This document shows positions 37,947-50,635 of a DNA stretch of 64,000 nucleotides, piece after piece. The DNA comes from Pseudorasbora parva (lineage: Eukaryota; Chordata; Actinopteri; Cypriniformes; Gobionidae), in assembly GCF_024679245.1 (NCBI RefSeq), contig NC_090176.1:48120615-48184614 (forward strand), read 5' to 3'. The position numbers and the translations under genes were made by a program. The notes under the pieces were generated by a model that was not told the DNA's origin, did no database searches, and saw only the letters and a program-made list of their open reading frames with translations. The stretch's first letter is position 1. Each line of letters opens with the position of its first letter.

Positions 37947-38719
37947 AGGGGTACTTCAGCGCTGGGAAGATGAATCTGTATTTAAACTGGGTCATCAATG
38001 CAGTAGAAATGTGAAATTATTTTTGAATTTGGTGCCTTTTAGAGTGAGAAAAGACAGAAAATGTATTTTTGTCCCATGGGGATGAAAGACTACAATTCCC
38101 AGAATGCTTCGCTGCCCTGTGCCATTCCCAATGCCACCAACTTGATTACAGTGACTGAGTTAGAGGAGACACTACAATTAAAAACTGAACGTGTCTGTTC
38201 AATATAATGAGTGAGTCACCGCGCGAGTATCACAGCACTGAGCACAAACTGCAGGAGTGATGAGAGCTGAGGTAATCGCGACTACACTCGCGGCATACAT
38301 TCACAACGCGAGTTTAGTCTGGCGCGTTTCAGTTCATGCCTTTACAAGCTTAACTTTCATAGAAATTAATTTGAGAACTTAAAAGACTTACATTGCGCAC
38401 CATAGCTCCGTTTAAATGAGTGCCTGTAGCTGCCAGCTGAGCTCTCCCTGCAAGCTGAGTGTTATCTCCCATCCCCCATGCGCGGATTCAAAACATGCGG
38501 AAATGGCTCCCTCTGCTGGCTGTAGTCTTTAGCCTCTGGGCAAACATTCCTCCTATGATGCAAAAATCGTCAATTTGCATCATAGGAGGAATTTTTCCAG
38601 AAATAAAATGCATAAATCTCTTGTCTCAGGAAGATATGAGGGGGAAAAGCACAATAATTTGAATATACTCCAGGGTTTCTACTGATACAAAGCCATATGC
38701 TAATCGCTGAAGTAACCCT
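37947..38719. mobile_element. TTAA-flanked DNA transposon (non-autonomous)
   Basis: Ends AGGGGTACTTCAGCG and CGCTGAAGTAACCCT match at 14 of 15 positions as inverted repeats, and TTAA lies on both sides (37943-37946 and 38720-38723). A TTAA target is typical of piggyBac-type insertion. An internal palindrome CCTCCTATGATGCAAAAATC...TTGCATCATAGGAGG lies at 38549-38590. No transposase frame. Confidence 0.8.
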
Positions 38720-38790
38720 TTAAGGTATAAAAACCATTACGCCTATGGAATGTCCCCATATGTCACAAAAACAAACGTTTGTGTGTGTGT

Positions 38791-39646
38791 GTGTGTGTGT
38801 GTAATGTATCGTGGTGCACTTGGGAACTGTATCAATAACTTGTATCAATAATCTGATGTAAACATTAACGTTTACAACAACAAAAAAAACCTTGCTCCAT
38901 CCTTTATCTTAACTCAAAGTAGTAAGAATTACAAACAATCTGCATTAATAAACAATTTTAGGACGCAGTTTTAGAAAATATTGCAGCCCACAGTTGACTT
39001 ACAGTAGTATTTCAGTAAGACAGTAATAATAACATGAGTTAGCTGGATACTAACACAATATAAAAACACAAACACATTGTAGAGCACAGCGTCTTCTCAA
39101 CATGATGCTATCCAGTATCCGCTGCAGTGTTTGAGGGGGTTTAAGGTTTCTTTCCGTGCACATGCATTAAGTGGACTATATGCTAATGTTCCACCGTGAC
39201 GGCTTGTGACTCGTTTGAAAAATGGTTCGTTTAATTAACTCCGAGTCAACTCTTAATTTTTAGAGACAATAACTTTAAATGCAGTGCACTTTCAAATTTA
39301 AAACTTTGCAGGATGTTTTGAAAAGTCATTTTCAAAAATCCATATAGGGTCTCTTTAAAAATATGTTGAAAAAATGCAAATGTATGACTTTAACAAATGC
39401 AGAGATCAATTAACAGCCTTAACAGTTTTCGTTAAATACATTTCCTTATAGAGATAACGAAATACTATGAAAATAGTTTTAGTTTTTTACTTTTTATTAC
39501 TACTTTAAATAAATTACTTGATTTAGTCTATTTAGTTTATCAAATACAATGTGATTTTTATTGACCAAGATCTGGCAGCCACAGCACATTACATTCGGGG
39601 TCAGCTTTCCCTGTGCATGTAATCCCCCATATGCTAACAAACCGAT
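38791..39646. other. AT-rich non-coding stretch
   Basis: Begins with the rest of a GT run (38778-38802). No gene recognised. Confidence 0.3.
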
Positions 39647-39660
39647 ACACACACACACAC

Positions 39661-39741
<81 letters not shown>
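39647..39741 (+). repeat. CA microsatellite
   Basis: (CA)n with a single slip (AACAC) near 39660, directly joined to the GGGGAC-type repeat. Confidence 0.95.
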
Positions 39742-39745
<4 letters not shown>

Positions 39746-40010
39746 TTGTGACATTTGGGGACATTCCATAGGCGTAATGGTTTTTATACTGTACAAACCG
39801 TATTTTCTTTGCCCCTGCACCAAAAAGCTACCCATCACTACCCTACCCTGCATTTTTACTTTCTAAATAAATTCATCATGTATGATTTATCAGCATTTTG
39901 AAAAGTGGGGACATGGCCAATGTCCTCATATTTCACCCTCACCTTGTAATACCTATGTCATACCCATGTCATTATACACATTTGTGTCCTCATATGTCAC
40001 AAAAACATGC
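39741..40010 (+). repeat. GGGGAC-type repeat, copy 5, complete
   Basis: The clearest copy. It has terminal inverted repeats CGTTTTTGTGACATTTGGGGACA and TGTCCTCATATGTCACAAAAACATG, with CA runs on both outer sides. Internal landmarks TACTGTACAAACC, GCTACCCATCAC and GATTTATCAGCATTTTG are in order. Confidence 0.85.
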
Positions 40011-40077
40011 CCACACACACACACATTCATAAATTGATATTATTCATTATACTTGAATGATATAAATGAGATGTATA

Positions 40078-40080
<3 letters not shown>

Positions 40081-40143
<63 letters not shown>

Positions 40144-40160
40144 TATACATATCATCCTGG

Positions 40161-40208
<48 letters not shown>
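40081..40208. repeat. two AT microsatellites with CA borders
   Basis: (GT)n/(AT)n at 40078-40130 and (AT)n at 40164-40208, separated by (AC)n and a unique stretch ATCATCCTGGCAC. Confidence 0.9.
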
Positions 40209-40211
<3 letters not shown>

Positions 40212-41410
40212 GGCAACACACTACAGTCAATTAAAACAGGCCTTGGATTCCATATATTTAAATCTGTAAATCAGCGAGTGGAATGTCAAAACACACTTTA
40301 GTCCAAACATATGAGGAAGTCTAGTGAAAAATCAAGCCCTCAGCCAAATCCATTAGGAGCAGTTCAACCATATCGTCTCAAACACCAGATGAGAGAGGAG
40401 AGCCTAGAATCTAACGCAGGGCTTCAGAATGATGGAAAGTACCTGATCCCTGGCATTGTGATTGACAGCTACTGACCACCACTCAACTGGCCTCGACGTC
40501 TTCACACCGCTGAGCGCAGCGGGGGCCGGCGAGTCTCGGGGAGCCGTGCAATCAACTGGGCCTTACAGAGATAAACAATGCTCACGTATGAGAGCTCCAC
40601 ACCAAAGGCACGTATCGCACAGTTCCATCACGCGGTCTAGCAGGGTTCACTGACTCCACTGTTTCAGAAATTACAGGATGGATTCAAACAGAGGTGTGGA
40701 CTATATTGTTCTGCCGGCTGGTAAAAGTGAAGATGGAAAGCCAGATTCCCGCAATCCTCAGGCCTGGGGTTTAAAAAGAAGAGAAAGCTGCATTATTTAC
40801 AGTGAGAACTGACTTGAAATGCTTTTATTCGTGAATTTGGATGGTAGCTTTTACTAACAGGACCGATTCGATCAGAATGTGATGGATGCAAATGTTTTCA
40901 AATCACATACAGAATATAAACTACCTGTCTGCGATACGTTTAAAGGGCCATGAGAAATCAAAATGTCCTTGATCTTTTGACTGGTCATTGTACTATAAAA
41001 ACATCCTGTACATTTCAGAACTCAAAAACTTCCCTGTTACTCCAAAAACAGCTTTTACTGAAAACAAGCTTTGAAAACGACTTATTTGGGATTTTGTCAC
41101 ATTATTACAAAGTGTGTCGAAAGACCGCCTCTGCAGAATCAGAGCACCGCCTACTTCTACATCATCACAGCTTAAGCCCCGCCCACTGGAGTGTTAGTGA
41201 GATGACGGAGAGAAGAGAGATATAGGATAACTGGACTAAAAACAACATCACCTTCCAAAGGATCCAGATGCTAGGAAAATTCTCATTTATTTTCAACTGT
41301 GACTGTCTCCGTTTATTAGTTTGTTTAGTGTATTTCAGGGTGGATTATTTGGTAAATAAGTCATCAATCAAATGATCTGTCAATCACACAGCACAATTTT
41401 ATCAGTGACT
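40209..41410. other. non-coding stretch, repeat-poor
   Basis: Section 40440-40680 has balanced composition. No gene or splice-site pair was found. Confidence 0.3.
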
Positions 41411-41416
41411 GAGTTC

Positions 41417-41643
41417 TGGGGCCGGTTGCATAAACCACTTAGACTAGTCTTAAAGTAAGTCATCAAATTTATTTCTTTAAGACTGGTCCTAACTTTTTAA
41501 AATCAGTTACATAAAATGGTAGATCAGTTCAGTTTAAATTAGAAAACTAAGACTGATTACATTTTGACTAATTGCTAGTTGGAAAAAAAGTTTTCAAGAC
41601 ACAGTCTTAACATAGTGGCTAAGTTTATGCAACTAGCTCCTGG
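41417..41643. mobile_element. MITE with GGCCGGTTGCATAAA ends
   Basis: The left end GGGGCCGGTTGCATAAACCA and the right end GTTTATGCAACTAGCTCC pair as inverted repeats. Internal (AGACTxGTCTTAA)-type pairing continues. Confidence 0.75.
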
Positions 41644-41708
41644 ACTCTTGTGGACATGTAATACTTTTTTCATATGCAAAGATGTCTGCCTTGGGCATTG
41701 CAACCAAG

Positions 41709-41836
41709 TTTCAAACGGTTATGAATCAGTGTATTGATTCAGGATTCGGATCGCGTGTCAAACTCCAGACTGCTGAAATTGCGTGACTTTGGTGATCCGA
41801 ATCATGAATCGATACGCTGATTCATAACCGCTCAAA
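41709..41836. repeat. long inverted repeat (43-44-bp arms)
   Basis: The arm at 41709-41752 (GGTTATGAATCAGTGTATTG, then ATTCAGGATTCGGATC) is complemented at 41794-41836 with about five mismatches. The loop is about 41 bp. Confidence 0.85.
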
Positions 41837-41849
41837 TCTTTGTGTTGAA

Positions 41850-42158
41850 ATCGGCCCATCACTATACAAGTCGTTATTTAGTTTTTTTTTGCTCACCAAA
41901 ACTATTCTGGTCTCTTCATAAATGATTGTAGAGCCGCTGTAGTGAGATGGGCTTTGTAACGACGTCTTTAGTGCCTTTATCGGTCTTGAGAGAGGAAATG
42001 ACATTGGTGTCAATGAAGGCCTTTCTGAGCCATCGGATCTCAACACTAATATCTTCATCTGTGTCTGAAGATGAACGGAGGTCTGACGGGTGTCGAACGG
42101 CATGAGGGTGAGGAATTAATGACAGAATTTTAATTTTTGGGTGAACTAACCTTTTAAG
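41850..42158 (-). repeat. GTTCACCCAAAAAT-type repeat, one end
   Basis: Ends GAGGAATTAATGACAGAATT...TTTTTGGGTGAACTAACC, the complement of the signature at 46538. The matching other end is absent, so this is a half element. Confidence 0.75.
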
Positions 42159-42378
42159 TCTAGTCCCAAACTAAAATGCATGTTTGATCTGTTTTAACTG
42201 AAAGCAAATTGTACAGATGTATCTTAACATATGTCAGAGCCATTGTTTTGTCTAAAGATGCACACCATTAATGTTTTTTTTTCTTCTTTTTTCTAAGGCA
42301 TGTTTGTAAATGCTACTTTAATGAATCTAAGGCCCACTCCTAGCTTAATCAATGCCTGTCTGTGAAACCAGGCCATAG
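42156..42378. mobile_element. MITE-like dispersed repeat
   Basis: Starts AAGTCTAGTCCCAAACTAAAATGCATG, includes GCATGTTTGTAAATGCTAC, and ends CTGTCTGTGAAACCAGGCC. It abuts the preceding repeat. Confidence 0.6.
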
Positions 42379-42379
42379 T

Positions 42380-43369
42380 GCACTTCAAATCATAAAACAA
42401 TATTTTTGTAAAAGGAATGTACTTGTAATAATGATAATAAATAAGTAGGCTACATTATTTATTTTGATGTATAATATGCTGAAATATATATTTAATTGCA
42501 GCTTTAAAAGTACACGAGTAATTAAATATATATTTAAATACAGGACATACAAGATTGAACCGAAGTGACATTAAAGTATATTTCAGCTTCGAATAAATGC
42601 TTGTCAATACATTCAGTAAAATATGTATTGATATGTAAATAAGCTACCTTAAATTTTGAAGTACAGTCAACTTGGACATTTAAAGTCATTTCAACTTAAA
42701 TTACATTAAACTGACTTCAGTTGAATCATGTATTTAAAAAAAAGTTGAAAATGGCATAACTTATTTTGATGATTTAAACTAAGCAATGTAAAAACATATG
42801 TTGGCAAAACTTAAAGCGTTCGCCTTAACCATATTTCAAAGACAATAGGGGTAATTAAAAAAAAAGCACTAAATTACTATAAATATACAAAATAATCATA
42901 AAAAAAATCATTTATTTGTTAACAACACCCAGTTGAGTGTCTGAAATCATTACATTCAGTCCGTTCTTAAGTATATAATTTCCACAATAAGAATCATTTT
43001 TGAAAGCATTGCTAAAATCACAAGGGTATGTGCATTGGTTTTAATGCTGTAAAAAGTTTGCACAACATGTACACACACAGAAAACCGCGCTGAGCAAAGC
43101 CCCAACCCGAGCGATGACAGATACTAACCAGTTTCTTTAACATATTTTGCCATGTCCCAACATCCATTCTCATTAAATGACATATAGGAAGACTTAATTT
43201 GTCCTTGTCCTTCATTAGCATACCAAAAATAGTATTCACAAGCTCAAAACAAACAGTTAAATAAATAAAGAAGCCTGGTATAATGCAGGTTATGTAAGTG
43301 TCATCTTTATCTGGTAAACATTCCCACGAGCAATGCAAAGAAGCACCCAAGAGCATTTACATCCCTAAT
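42380..43369. other. AT-rich stretch with a weak MITE-like palindrome
   Basis: Part 42655-42830 has AAGTCATTTCAACTTAAATT and related phrases, as in short cyprinid MITEs, also loosely seen at 54060-54250. Otherwise nothing is recognised. Confidence 0.35.
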
Positions 43370-44110
43370 TTACCCATCCATTAAAGAGACGGATGCTTTG
43401 ATACTATTGCCGTGTTTATCGGCCGTCTCGCGGGATTCATTAGGTCCAACGTTCCCTTCAGAACGTAATCTATTGCTTAATTAAACTTCCCAAATATGAA
43501 ATTTGAACCCATGAATAAGAAGAGAAGTTATTGCTTTGTTGTTCCCTCATTTGCACAATATTTTAATGAACACAAACTCCAGATATATTACCATTTGCAT
43601 GTAAATAAAGCTTTTCCTCAAGCACTTAAGGGCTTTGATTTGACTGTGGCGGGCCGTAAGTCATCGGTTTTTTTTCTGCTTGATGAATCTCTGAAGGATA
43701 CGAAGTGAAGCTCATTGACTGCGTTGGGAAATTTCACAGCTAGTGGCTCCATCGCACATCATTGCAAAGTGTGAAATTTTAATCAGAGATGTTGTGAAGA
43801 AACAAGGATCGTCTGACGACCATAATTAATGACTTCTGTCATAGAGATTACGCTGGCACATTTGAATGCAGGACTGTTTTAAAGAGCAAGAGAAAACGCA
43901 TTAACTAAATTGTATAGCATGAAGCGCTTGTGAATTAGAGACGTGGTGCCGCCGTGTCACTCTGTGTATGCGTCCGTATTCTCTTTTGCATTTGACGCCG
44001 TTCGTTTGCGTTTAATTGAACAGCGTTTCCCGACGCGCACCCGCCTCTTGTTTAGCCGTGCATTCATGTCACGCGTGGCTTATTGACGCGTGATATTCTC
44101 AGAATGATTG
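43370..44110. other. low-repeat island, candidate conserved non-coding element
   Basis: Repeat-poor, with CTTAATTAAAC, CATAATTAATGAC and TTTAATTGAAC homeodomain-type cores. No exon found. Confidence 0.4.
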
Positions 44111-44278
44111 GAAACATGAAGCTTTAACATTCAGTAAGTTTTTCTGCATACTGCAGATGTGCAGAACTATAGCAATAAATGTCACATGCATGCTCATATT
44201 ACTACACACACGCGCGCGCACGCACACACTTAAAATAACCCATAGGCCAACAGTATGTGTCAAGCCCTATTGTATATG

Positions 44279-45105
<827 letters not shown>

Positions 45106-45353
45106 TCCGGGTGATACTGAATCTACACAATATATGAGCTATGATAAATACATTTAAAAAACAACAACAACAATGGGAATATTGTAAGTAAAATGGCATT
45201 ATTTTTGGTTTCATAATTTGTGATATAATTAAAATTATCCATATCAATTAATCAAGTAAAACTGATTAAATGATAAGATTGTGATATCTCATCTCTTTAA
45301 AATGTTAAGTTTCTTTCCTGAATGAATTTGAAAGTATGATGTTTTTTTTAAAG

Positions 45354-45356
<3 letters not shown>

Positions 45357-45430
<74 letters not shown>
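45357..45430. repeat. AT then GA microsatellite
   Basis: (AT)n to about 45397 passing directly into (GA)n to about 45430. Confidence 0.93.
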
Positions 45431-45433
<3 letters not shown>

Positions 45434-45489
45434 ATATAGAAAAAAATATATATAGAAAATGGCTAAAAATGATTGAGATTGCCCAGCCC

Positions 45490-46050
45490 TTCTAACCAAC
45501 ATGGTCATTTAGTGTATTATTCAGACCCGAGCTGTTGTTGTTTATCGGCTGTGCATTTCGAGAGCCATTTACTTCTCAGACCTCACCAGCTCATTAACAT
45601 GCAAATAGCGCATATGTTTTCATTTTCCAGCACAGTAATCTGGTGCTGTTTATCCAATCACCAACTTTTATTTTACTAGCCAGCGCTGGAGAGCGAGAGA
45701 AAGAGAGATTGTGCTTCGAAGCATGCACGCATTTTGAAGTGGCCACTAATCACAGATTGCAAACTCGAGTGTAGTCTGGAAGTGCCTGGCCCCCATTATG
45801 GCGCGCCGCTGCCCTCTCCGAGCCCTGAGTTGTGTTTCTGGCCCCAGGCTGACCTGTGGGCTAATTCTGGCAATCAATATTTTAAGTGCTTCCTGATTCA
45901 CTTCTATCACATCCTGTGGCACAGATTTTGATATGTGATTAAATTAATAGTTTGAGAATCATTGCGGGAAGTAAAATTTGTAAAACAGACTGATTACTGA
46001 TTGTTAATTGCTAAGTGTCTTAATCTCAAGCGAAATGTGGAAAGTGTATT
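45490..46050. other. low-repeat island, possible conserved non-coding DNA
   Basis: Repeat-poor stretch with balanced composition around 45660-45910. No coding support. Confidence 0.3.
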
Positions 46051-46389
46051 CCAGAATACTTCACCGTTATGAATATCATTGCTGTGATAAAAAAGAAGGA
46101 AAAAACAACAATAATAATTAGGCACTGGTGCCCTCACTGATTTGTGTTTAAAAGGTTATAATCAAATGCTGCTTTATACAGACCAAAGATCTGAGATGTT
46201 CTCACTTGGCTTAATATTTTGTTAAAATAAGTAAAATCATTCCAAGAAATGTCTAATCGTTGCCTTTGTTTGGCAGAAATCAGCTAAATGTTGCAGAATG
46301 GGGGCTACAATCTTATTGGTAGCAGAAAGGTGCACTTAAATAAGCTCAATGTTTAAAAAAACAAACATGCACGAATCATGTCAATTTCA

Positions 46390-46537
46390 CTGTAAAAATG
46401 TATTTGTTGGTTTAACTTAATAAGTAAGTAACCTGGTTGCCTTAAAGTTTTGAGTTCAAAGAGAGAGCGAGAACAAAATCTCTATGTAGTAACTAAAGTG
46501 TTTTAGTTTTAATGGAAACCAGGTTACTTTACTTTTT
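46390..46537. mobile_element. short MITE related to 16011-16361
   Basis: CACTGTAAAAATGTATTTG, GTTGGTTTAACTTAA, GTAACCTGGTTGCCTTAAAG on the left, and AACCAGGTTACTTTACTTTTT on the right. Confidence 0.7.
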
Positions 46538-47920
46538 AAAGGATTAGTTCACCCAAAAATGAAAATCCCGTCATTAATTCCTCACACTCATCTTCGGAAC
46601 ACAAATTAAGATCTTTTTGATGCATTGACTTTTTATTTTGTCCATTGACAGCTACGCAACTACCCTTTTCAAGACCCATAAAGGTAAAAACACCATTAAA
46701 GTAATCCATGTGACTTCATGGTTTAATCCTTAATTTTATGATGTGAGAGCTTTATTTGCACACAAAAAAAACACAGTTTACTATCTTATCAATCTATCAA
46801 TCTATTAACACATGCCAACCCACCAAATGCGGGTGTATTTCAGCAGTGGAGTGTGACACTGCTACTAGCCACTTTGGTGGTTGGATTTTTATATATACAT
46901 TTACATTTACATTACATTATATATACATTGTAGTCTTTAAAAAAGGCATCTGAAAACAATGTAGTGTCGTCAAAAATATTGATTTTTCAATGCATATCGA
47001 TGTTGAATGATCTGAAACGCTTCCAATAATAATTTTCCGCAGATTAGATATACAATACCAGCTGCACTTCCTTTCTCATCTCCGACAGTGAGTGACACAA
47101 ACCCCCCTCTCCTCACTCACTCGTTTTCTTTTCTCCAGATGAAGATTGTTGCTGTTACAGGGCTTGGATTTCGGTGTGGGATTGAGTGTATTGTGCATAA
47201 TTTTATGCATCCCAGCAGATTTTGTGATCACACCCAAAGTGTCGCACATAAAGCCGCCTCTCAGGACTAAACTAAGTTCTTTACGCTGCGTATCGCACTT
47301 AAACAATTAAATACACACAAACATGTATTGCCAAGTATTTGCGTAAACACAGTCAGTAATGTTTAAAGTGAACGTAAACAGCTGAGAAAGAAAACTCACG
47401 TGTAACAGTATAATGGATCTGTGCGTCAGGTCTTAAAGTGACAGCAGCCTAATAAACCTGCGGCCAAATTATGAGATATTAAAAATATCTATATGGCATT
47501 TCCCCCCATGGTATCGCTGTCAAAATTGTGGCCAGTGAAAATGCTGAAAGGCTAGTAACTTTGGAAGACCACTAGACACGTGTTCACGCAACAAAGTCTG
47601 CTCCCATGTCAACACAACATGCATGTGTCATCGTGGTTAATATTTAAAAAATAAAGCGATAAATTATGTGTTTGTGTGCAAACAAAACACTTGAGTCACT
47701 TCATAAAACTGAAGTTGAACCACTGGAGTCATGTAGATCACTTTATTGATGTCTTGAAAGTGGTATTTGTGTAGCTGTCAGTGAAGAGACACAAAGCTCT
47801 CAGATTTCATCAAAAAGATCTTCATTTGTGTTCTGAAGATGAACCAAAGTCATATGGGTCTGGAACGACATGACGGTGAGGAATTAATGACAGGATTTTG
47901 GAGTGAACTAACCCTTTAAG
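46538..47920. mobile_element. GTTCACCCAAAAATG-type element with both ends
   Basis: The left end AAAGGATTAGTTCACCC... (46538) and the right end ...GTGAACTAACCCTTT (47918) are inverted copies. CGTCATTAATTCCTCAC and GTGAGGAATTAATGACAGG extend the pairing. The interior holds other repeats, including 46958-47600. Confidence 0.8.
46958..47600. repeat. dispersed repeat related to 16510-18355
   Basis: See the paired feature for shared blocks. This copy lacks the TA array and inner insertions and is nested in the element at 46538-47920. Confidence 0.65.
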
Positions 47921-47939
47921 TAGAGTCAATAAATAAGCT

Positions 47940-48187
47940 GTCTTGCGGTGCAGATTCTGTATGGCCCTTGGATGTAACCATTAAGCAGCTAGTCTGCAAA
48001 TGCAAAGGTTCAGTTCCATGTGGGTGACCCACAATTTTAAGTTTTCCTGTAAGGAAAGTCCAGTTCTCCCACCATCATCCCCTCGAGCAAGGCACTTAAC
48101 CCCAGGTTGCCCTTGCAGGACTTTCCCAGAAAAATCCCTGTAAAATACTTCGGGGAGAAAAGGTGTCTTCTAAATACTAGCTTTATG
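47940..48187 (+). mobile_element. tRNA-derived SINE-like repeat
   Basis: A polymerase III B-box-like sequence, GGTTCAGTTCC (48007-48017), follows a tRNA-like stretch. The downstream CTCGAGCAAGGCACTTAACC and GTGTCTTCTAAATACTA match tails common to fish SINEs. The A box is not clear. Confidence 0.6.
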
Positions 48188-48196
48188 CACACTTAC

Positions 48197-48228
48197 CGCA
48201 AAACGTCTGGTCCATCTCACAGCTTATT
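48197..48228 (-). CDS. candidate short exon (32 bp), gene not recognised
   Basis: On the minus strand a strong donor, GTAAGTGTG, follows the segment and an acceptor-like CGATGCTTGACCAG precedes it. A second acceptor, TATTTCCCTAAACAG, would give a 75-bp form (48197-48271). Only one frame stays open, including ISCEMDQTFC and leaving one base for the next codon. That phase fits the candidate exon at 18680-18739. The start also fits the exon at 48505-48547 if that one ends with two bases of a codon. The acceptor is weak and the donor touches a SINE-like repeat, so a chance match is quite possible. Confidence 0.25.
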
Positions 48229-48504
48229 CTGGTCAAGCATCGTCCACTTAGTAGGCTAACATTTGTGCACGCTGTTTAGGGAAATACCAATCATTCATAT
48301 AATTCCACATCAGTGGTCGGCCGCTACTGGATGAAATACAGTGATAATTATATAAATAGTGAAAATGTGTGTATGTCCATTTAAATTAATAATACTGATT
48401 ATTCAACAAACATAACAGAAAAGACAGCATTTATACAGTTCTGCTCATGCATAAGAGGCTTAAATAAAACTGCAAATAATTTTCAAAGATTTGATGCCAC
48501 TAAC

Positions 48505-48547
48505 CTGGAAAACTTTGGCAAATCCAGTGATGAGTTCCTCACTGAAA
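48505..48547 (-). CDS. candidate internal exon (43 bp), gene not recognised
   Basis: The minus strand has a long pyrimidine-rich acceptor, TTCTGTTCTTGTTCCTCCTTGCAG, read as several runs, then 43 bp, then the donor GTTAGTGGC. Two frames are open. One reads FSEELITGFAKVFQ and ends exactly at a codon. The other reads SVRNSSLDLPKFS and leaves two bases. The acceptor is the best of the three candidates. The frame that chains through 48197-48228 to 18680-18739 is the second. The first would join 18680-18739 directly in its phase-0 frame. I cannot name the protein. Confidence 0.4.
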
Positions 48548-48599
48548 CTGCAAGGAGGAACAAGAACAGAAGACCAGATTTAGGATTAGAAGTCATTTA

Positions 48600-48960
48600 A
48601 ATAAATGCTATTCTTTTGCTATTTTGCTATTCCTTCTATTCATCAAAGTATCCTGAAAAAAATGCATCACAATTTCTGCAAAAATGTAAAGCAGCACAAC
48701 TGTTTTCCACATTGATATTAATAATGAATGTTTCTTGTGCATCAATCCTCATATTAGAATGATTTCTGAAGGATCATGTGGCACTGAAGACTGGAGGAAT
48801 GATGCTAAAAATTCAGCTTTGATCACAGTGATGCAAACTAATCAACCTTTTTGCAATTTTGAACTGAAAATATTCTTTTATTTGCATGATTCATGTAATT
48901 TATAACCAAACGTAATGAGACATTTTTGACATAATAAATGTGAATGCTCAACACACTTTG
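48600..48960 (-). repeat. ACCCCAAACTTTTxAAC-type dispersed repeat, reverse copy
   Basis: Reverse complement of the family seen at 21200: CATCACAATTTCTGCAAAAATG, AGCAGCACAACTGTTTTCC, GATTTCTGAAGGATCATGTGGCACTGAAGACTGG, and ATTCAGCTTTGATCACAG. Confidence 0.75.
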
Positions 48961-49050
48961 TAAAATAACTTTTACTATTCCTATTTTTCTTTCTTTATTC
49001 CCTTAAATCCCTTTTGATCCTTTATTTACTTTCTTTAAATTGCCCCTATT

Positions 49051-49055
<5 letters not shown>

Positions 49056-49087
<32 letters not shown>
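49056..49087 (+). repeat. GATT microsatellite
   Basis: About eight copies of TGAT. Confidence 0.95.
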
Positions 49088-49207
49088 CTTTTATTATCCC
49101 GAAGGTAATTTGTCTTGGACACATACATAACATTGCCTGCAGTATAATAAATAAATAAAAATAAAATAAATGCTATTAATATTAAAAAAAATATTATGCT
49201 ATTTTAA

Positions 49208-50444
49208 AGCTACACTGTGTGATATTTTCCCCCATCTAGTGGTGAAAAGGTATATGACCATCCAGTGAATAATAGTTTCTGTTCCTCTCAATTTCGATTT
49301 CGTTTCAACTCCTACGGTGGCCGATTTAGTCATGGCTTCCAGTTTGACCTCTTCGGTGAGTGTTGCTTCAAGTGATGAGGTTACTTTTGAAAACTATTAT
49401 AATTTGCAGTTATTTAATTTGCCAAATGATCTATGATCAAATTAATCTATGTAAAATGAATAATAGTTTTACGTTTTCGTTATTTTTTACCATTTCATTG
49501 CTAACATCAGCTATCAGGTTCCCAGACGAATGCAAGCTAATCTTAGTAAAGTAACTTTTATCAGTGCTATCGTTATTCTGTATATTGTACGACATCACTA
49601 TTGTACGGCAAACAAATTATAATGCAATTAAAATATTAATCATGTTATCCGTCATAGAACATGGATTTATGTTATAAGGTAAACAATACTTTTTCATCAT
49701 TGACGCGAGGAAAACTATCCTAGATGTCGTTCTAGTGTTATGCACAGCACACCATGATATATAATTAGCCAAGCAACAATAAAACTTCCAATATACACAA
49801 ATAGGCTGAATTAATATTACCTGTCGAGAAGAAAGCAGGCAATGTCGGCGTTCTTTTTAAAATCGTTGCTCCTCATGAGCTCTTTCCATCTTGGAAAGGC
49901 CACTCCAATATTTACTTTTGTCTTGTTGATTTGCCTGTTGCGTTGCCGTCTTAATTCCCTTTTCCGCTTCCTTGGCGACTCTGATACATATCCCGCAATG
50001 TTACTAGGTCCCCGAATTCGGTAATCAATTCCAGGACGTGGTTGCTTTCACACAGAAGGCGACCCGGCAATGCTACGGGAATATTGCGGGTCCGACGTGC
50101 AGTGTGAAAGGGGCTTAAGAGTGATCCTCCATCATCATATAGCAGCCTCAAGCAATCCTCCTCTTCACATTCGACACAGTGCCATCGAGTGTAAAAACGC
50201 GAAAAGCGAAGCTTGAATTTACGGGTATGTCCCTCTTTGGCAAATGCACTTTCAAGATGGAGGACCAACATGGCGACCGCCATCCGAACCCTCAACACGT
50301 ATGTATTTTCAATGGTATATTATAAAATTACGAGAATAGTTTATTACTTGAAAGAAGTAAATATACATTAATGAGCACATATATTTTTGAAAGAACTAAG
50401 TGATTTTAGCTAAGAATAAACTAAAAAAGTTGCACAGTGTAGCT
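49208..50444. mobile_element. TTAA-flanked DNA transposon, 1.2 kb
   Basis: Ends AGCTACACTGTG and CACAGTGTAGCT are perfect 12-bp inverted repeats, and TTAA lies on both sides (49204-49207, 50445-50448). The interior includes TTGCTTTCACACAGAAGGCG...CAGTGTGAAAGGGGC, itself a smaller inverted structure (50041-50116). No transposase frame. Insertion type resembles piggyBac by target; a 3-bp TWA reading of the target is also possible. Confidence 0.75.
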
Positions 50445-50635
50445 TTAAAGGCTCAAATTTTGTTTTGTAGTCTCCTACAACAAGTGCTCACCCCCATCCT
50501 AAACCATAAACCGAACAGAGTTTGACCAAGTACAATATTATCCTGGATCAACATCTTTTTGATCCTGGAACATCAATCAATCAGATTTGAGTTTACAGTT
50601 TGTACCAAGTTTTGGCTTACAGCCATGGTTAGGTA

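Larger units (their letters stand above)
37319..38790 (-). repeat. GGGGAC-type repeat, copy 4, expanded and interrupted
   Basis: The outer end CATGTTTTTGTGACATATGAGG starts at 37319. The internal block GATGGGTAGGTTTAGGGGC has been amplified with GT runs (37482-37915), and a TTAA-flanked transposon (37947-38719) splits the copy before TATAAAAACCATTACGCC resumes at 38725. Confidence 0.8.

Noticed and set aside
47076..47306. Minus-strand frame with Cys residues
   Set aside because: It lies within a dispersed repeat shared with 16.5-18.4 kb and has no motif.
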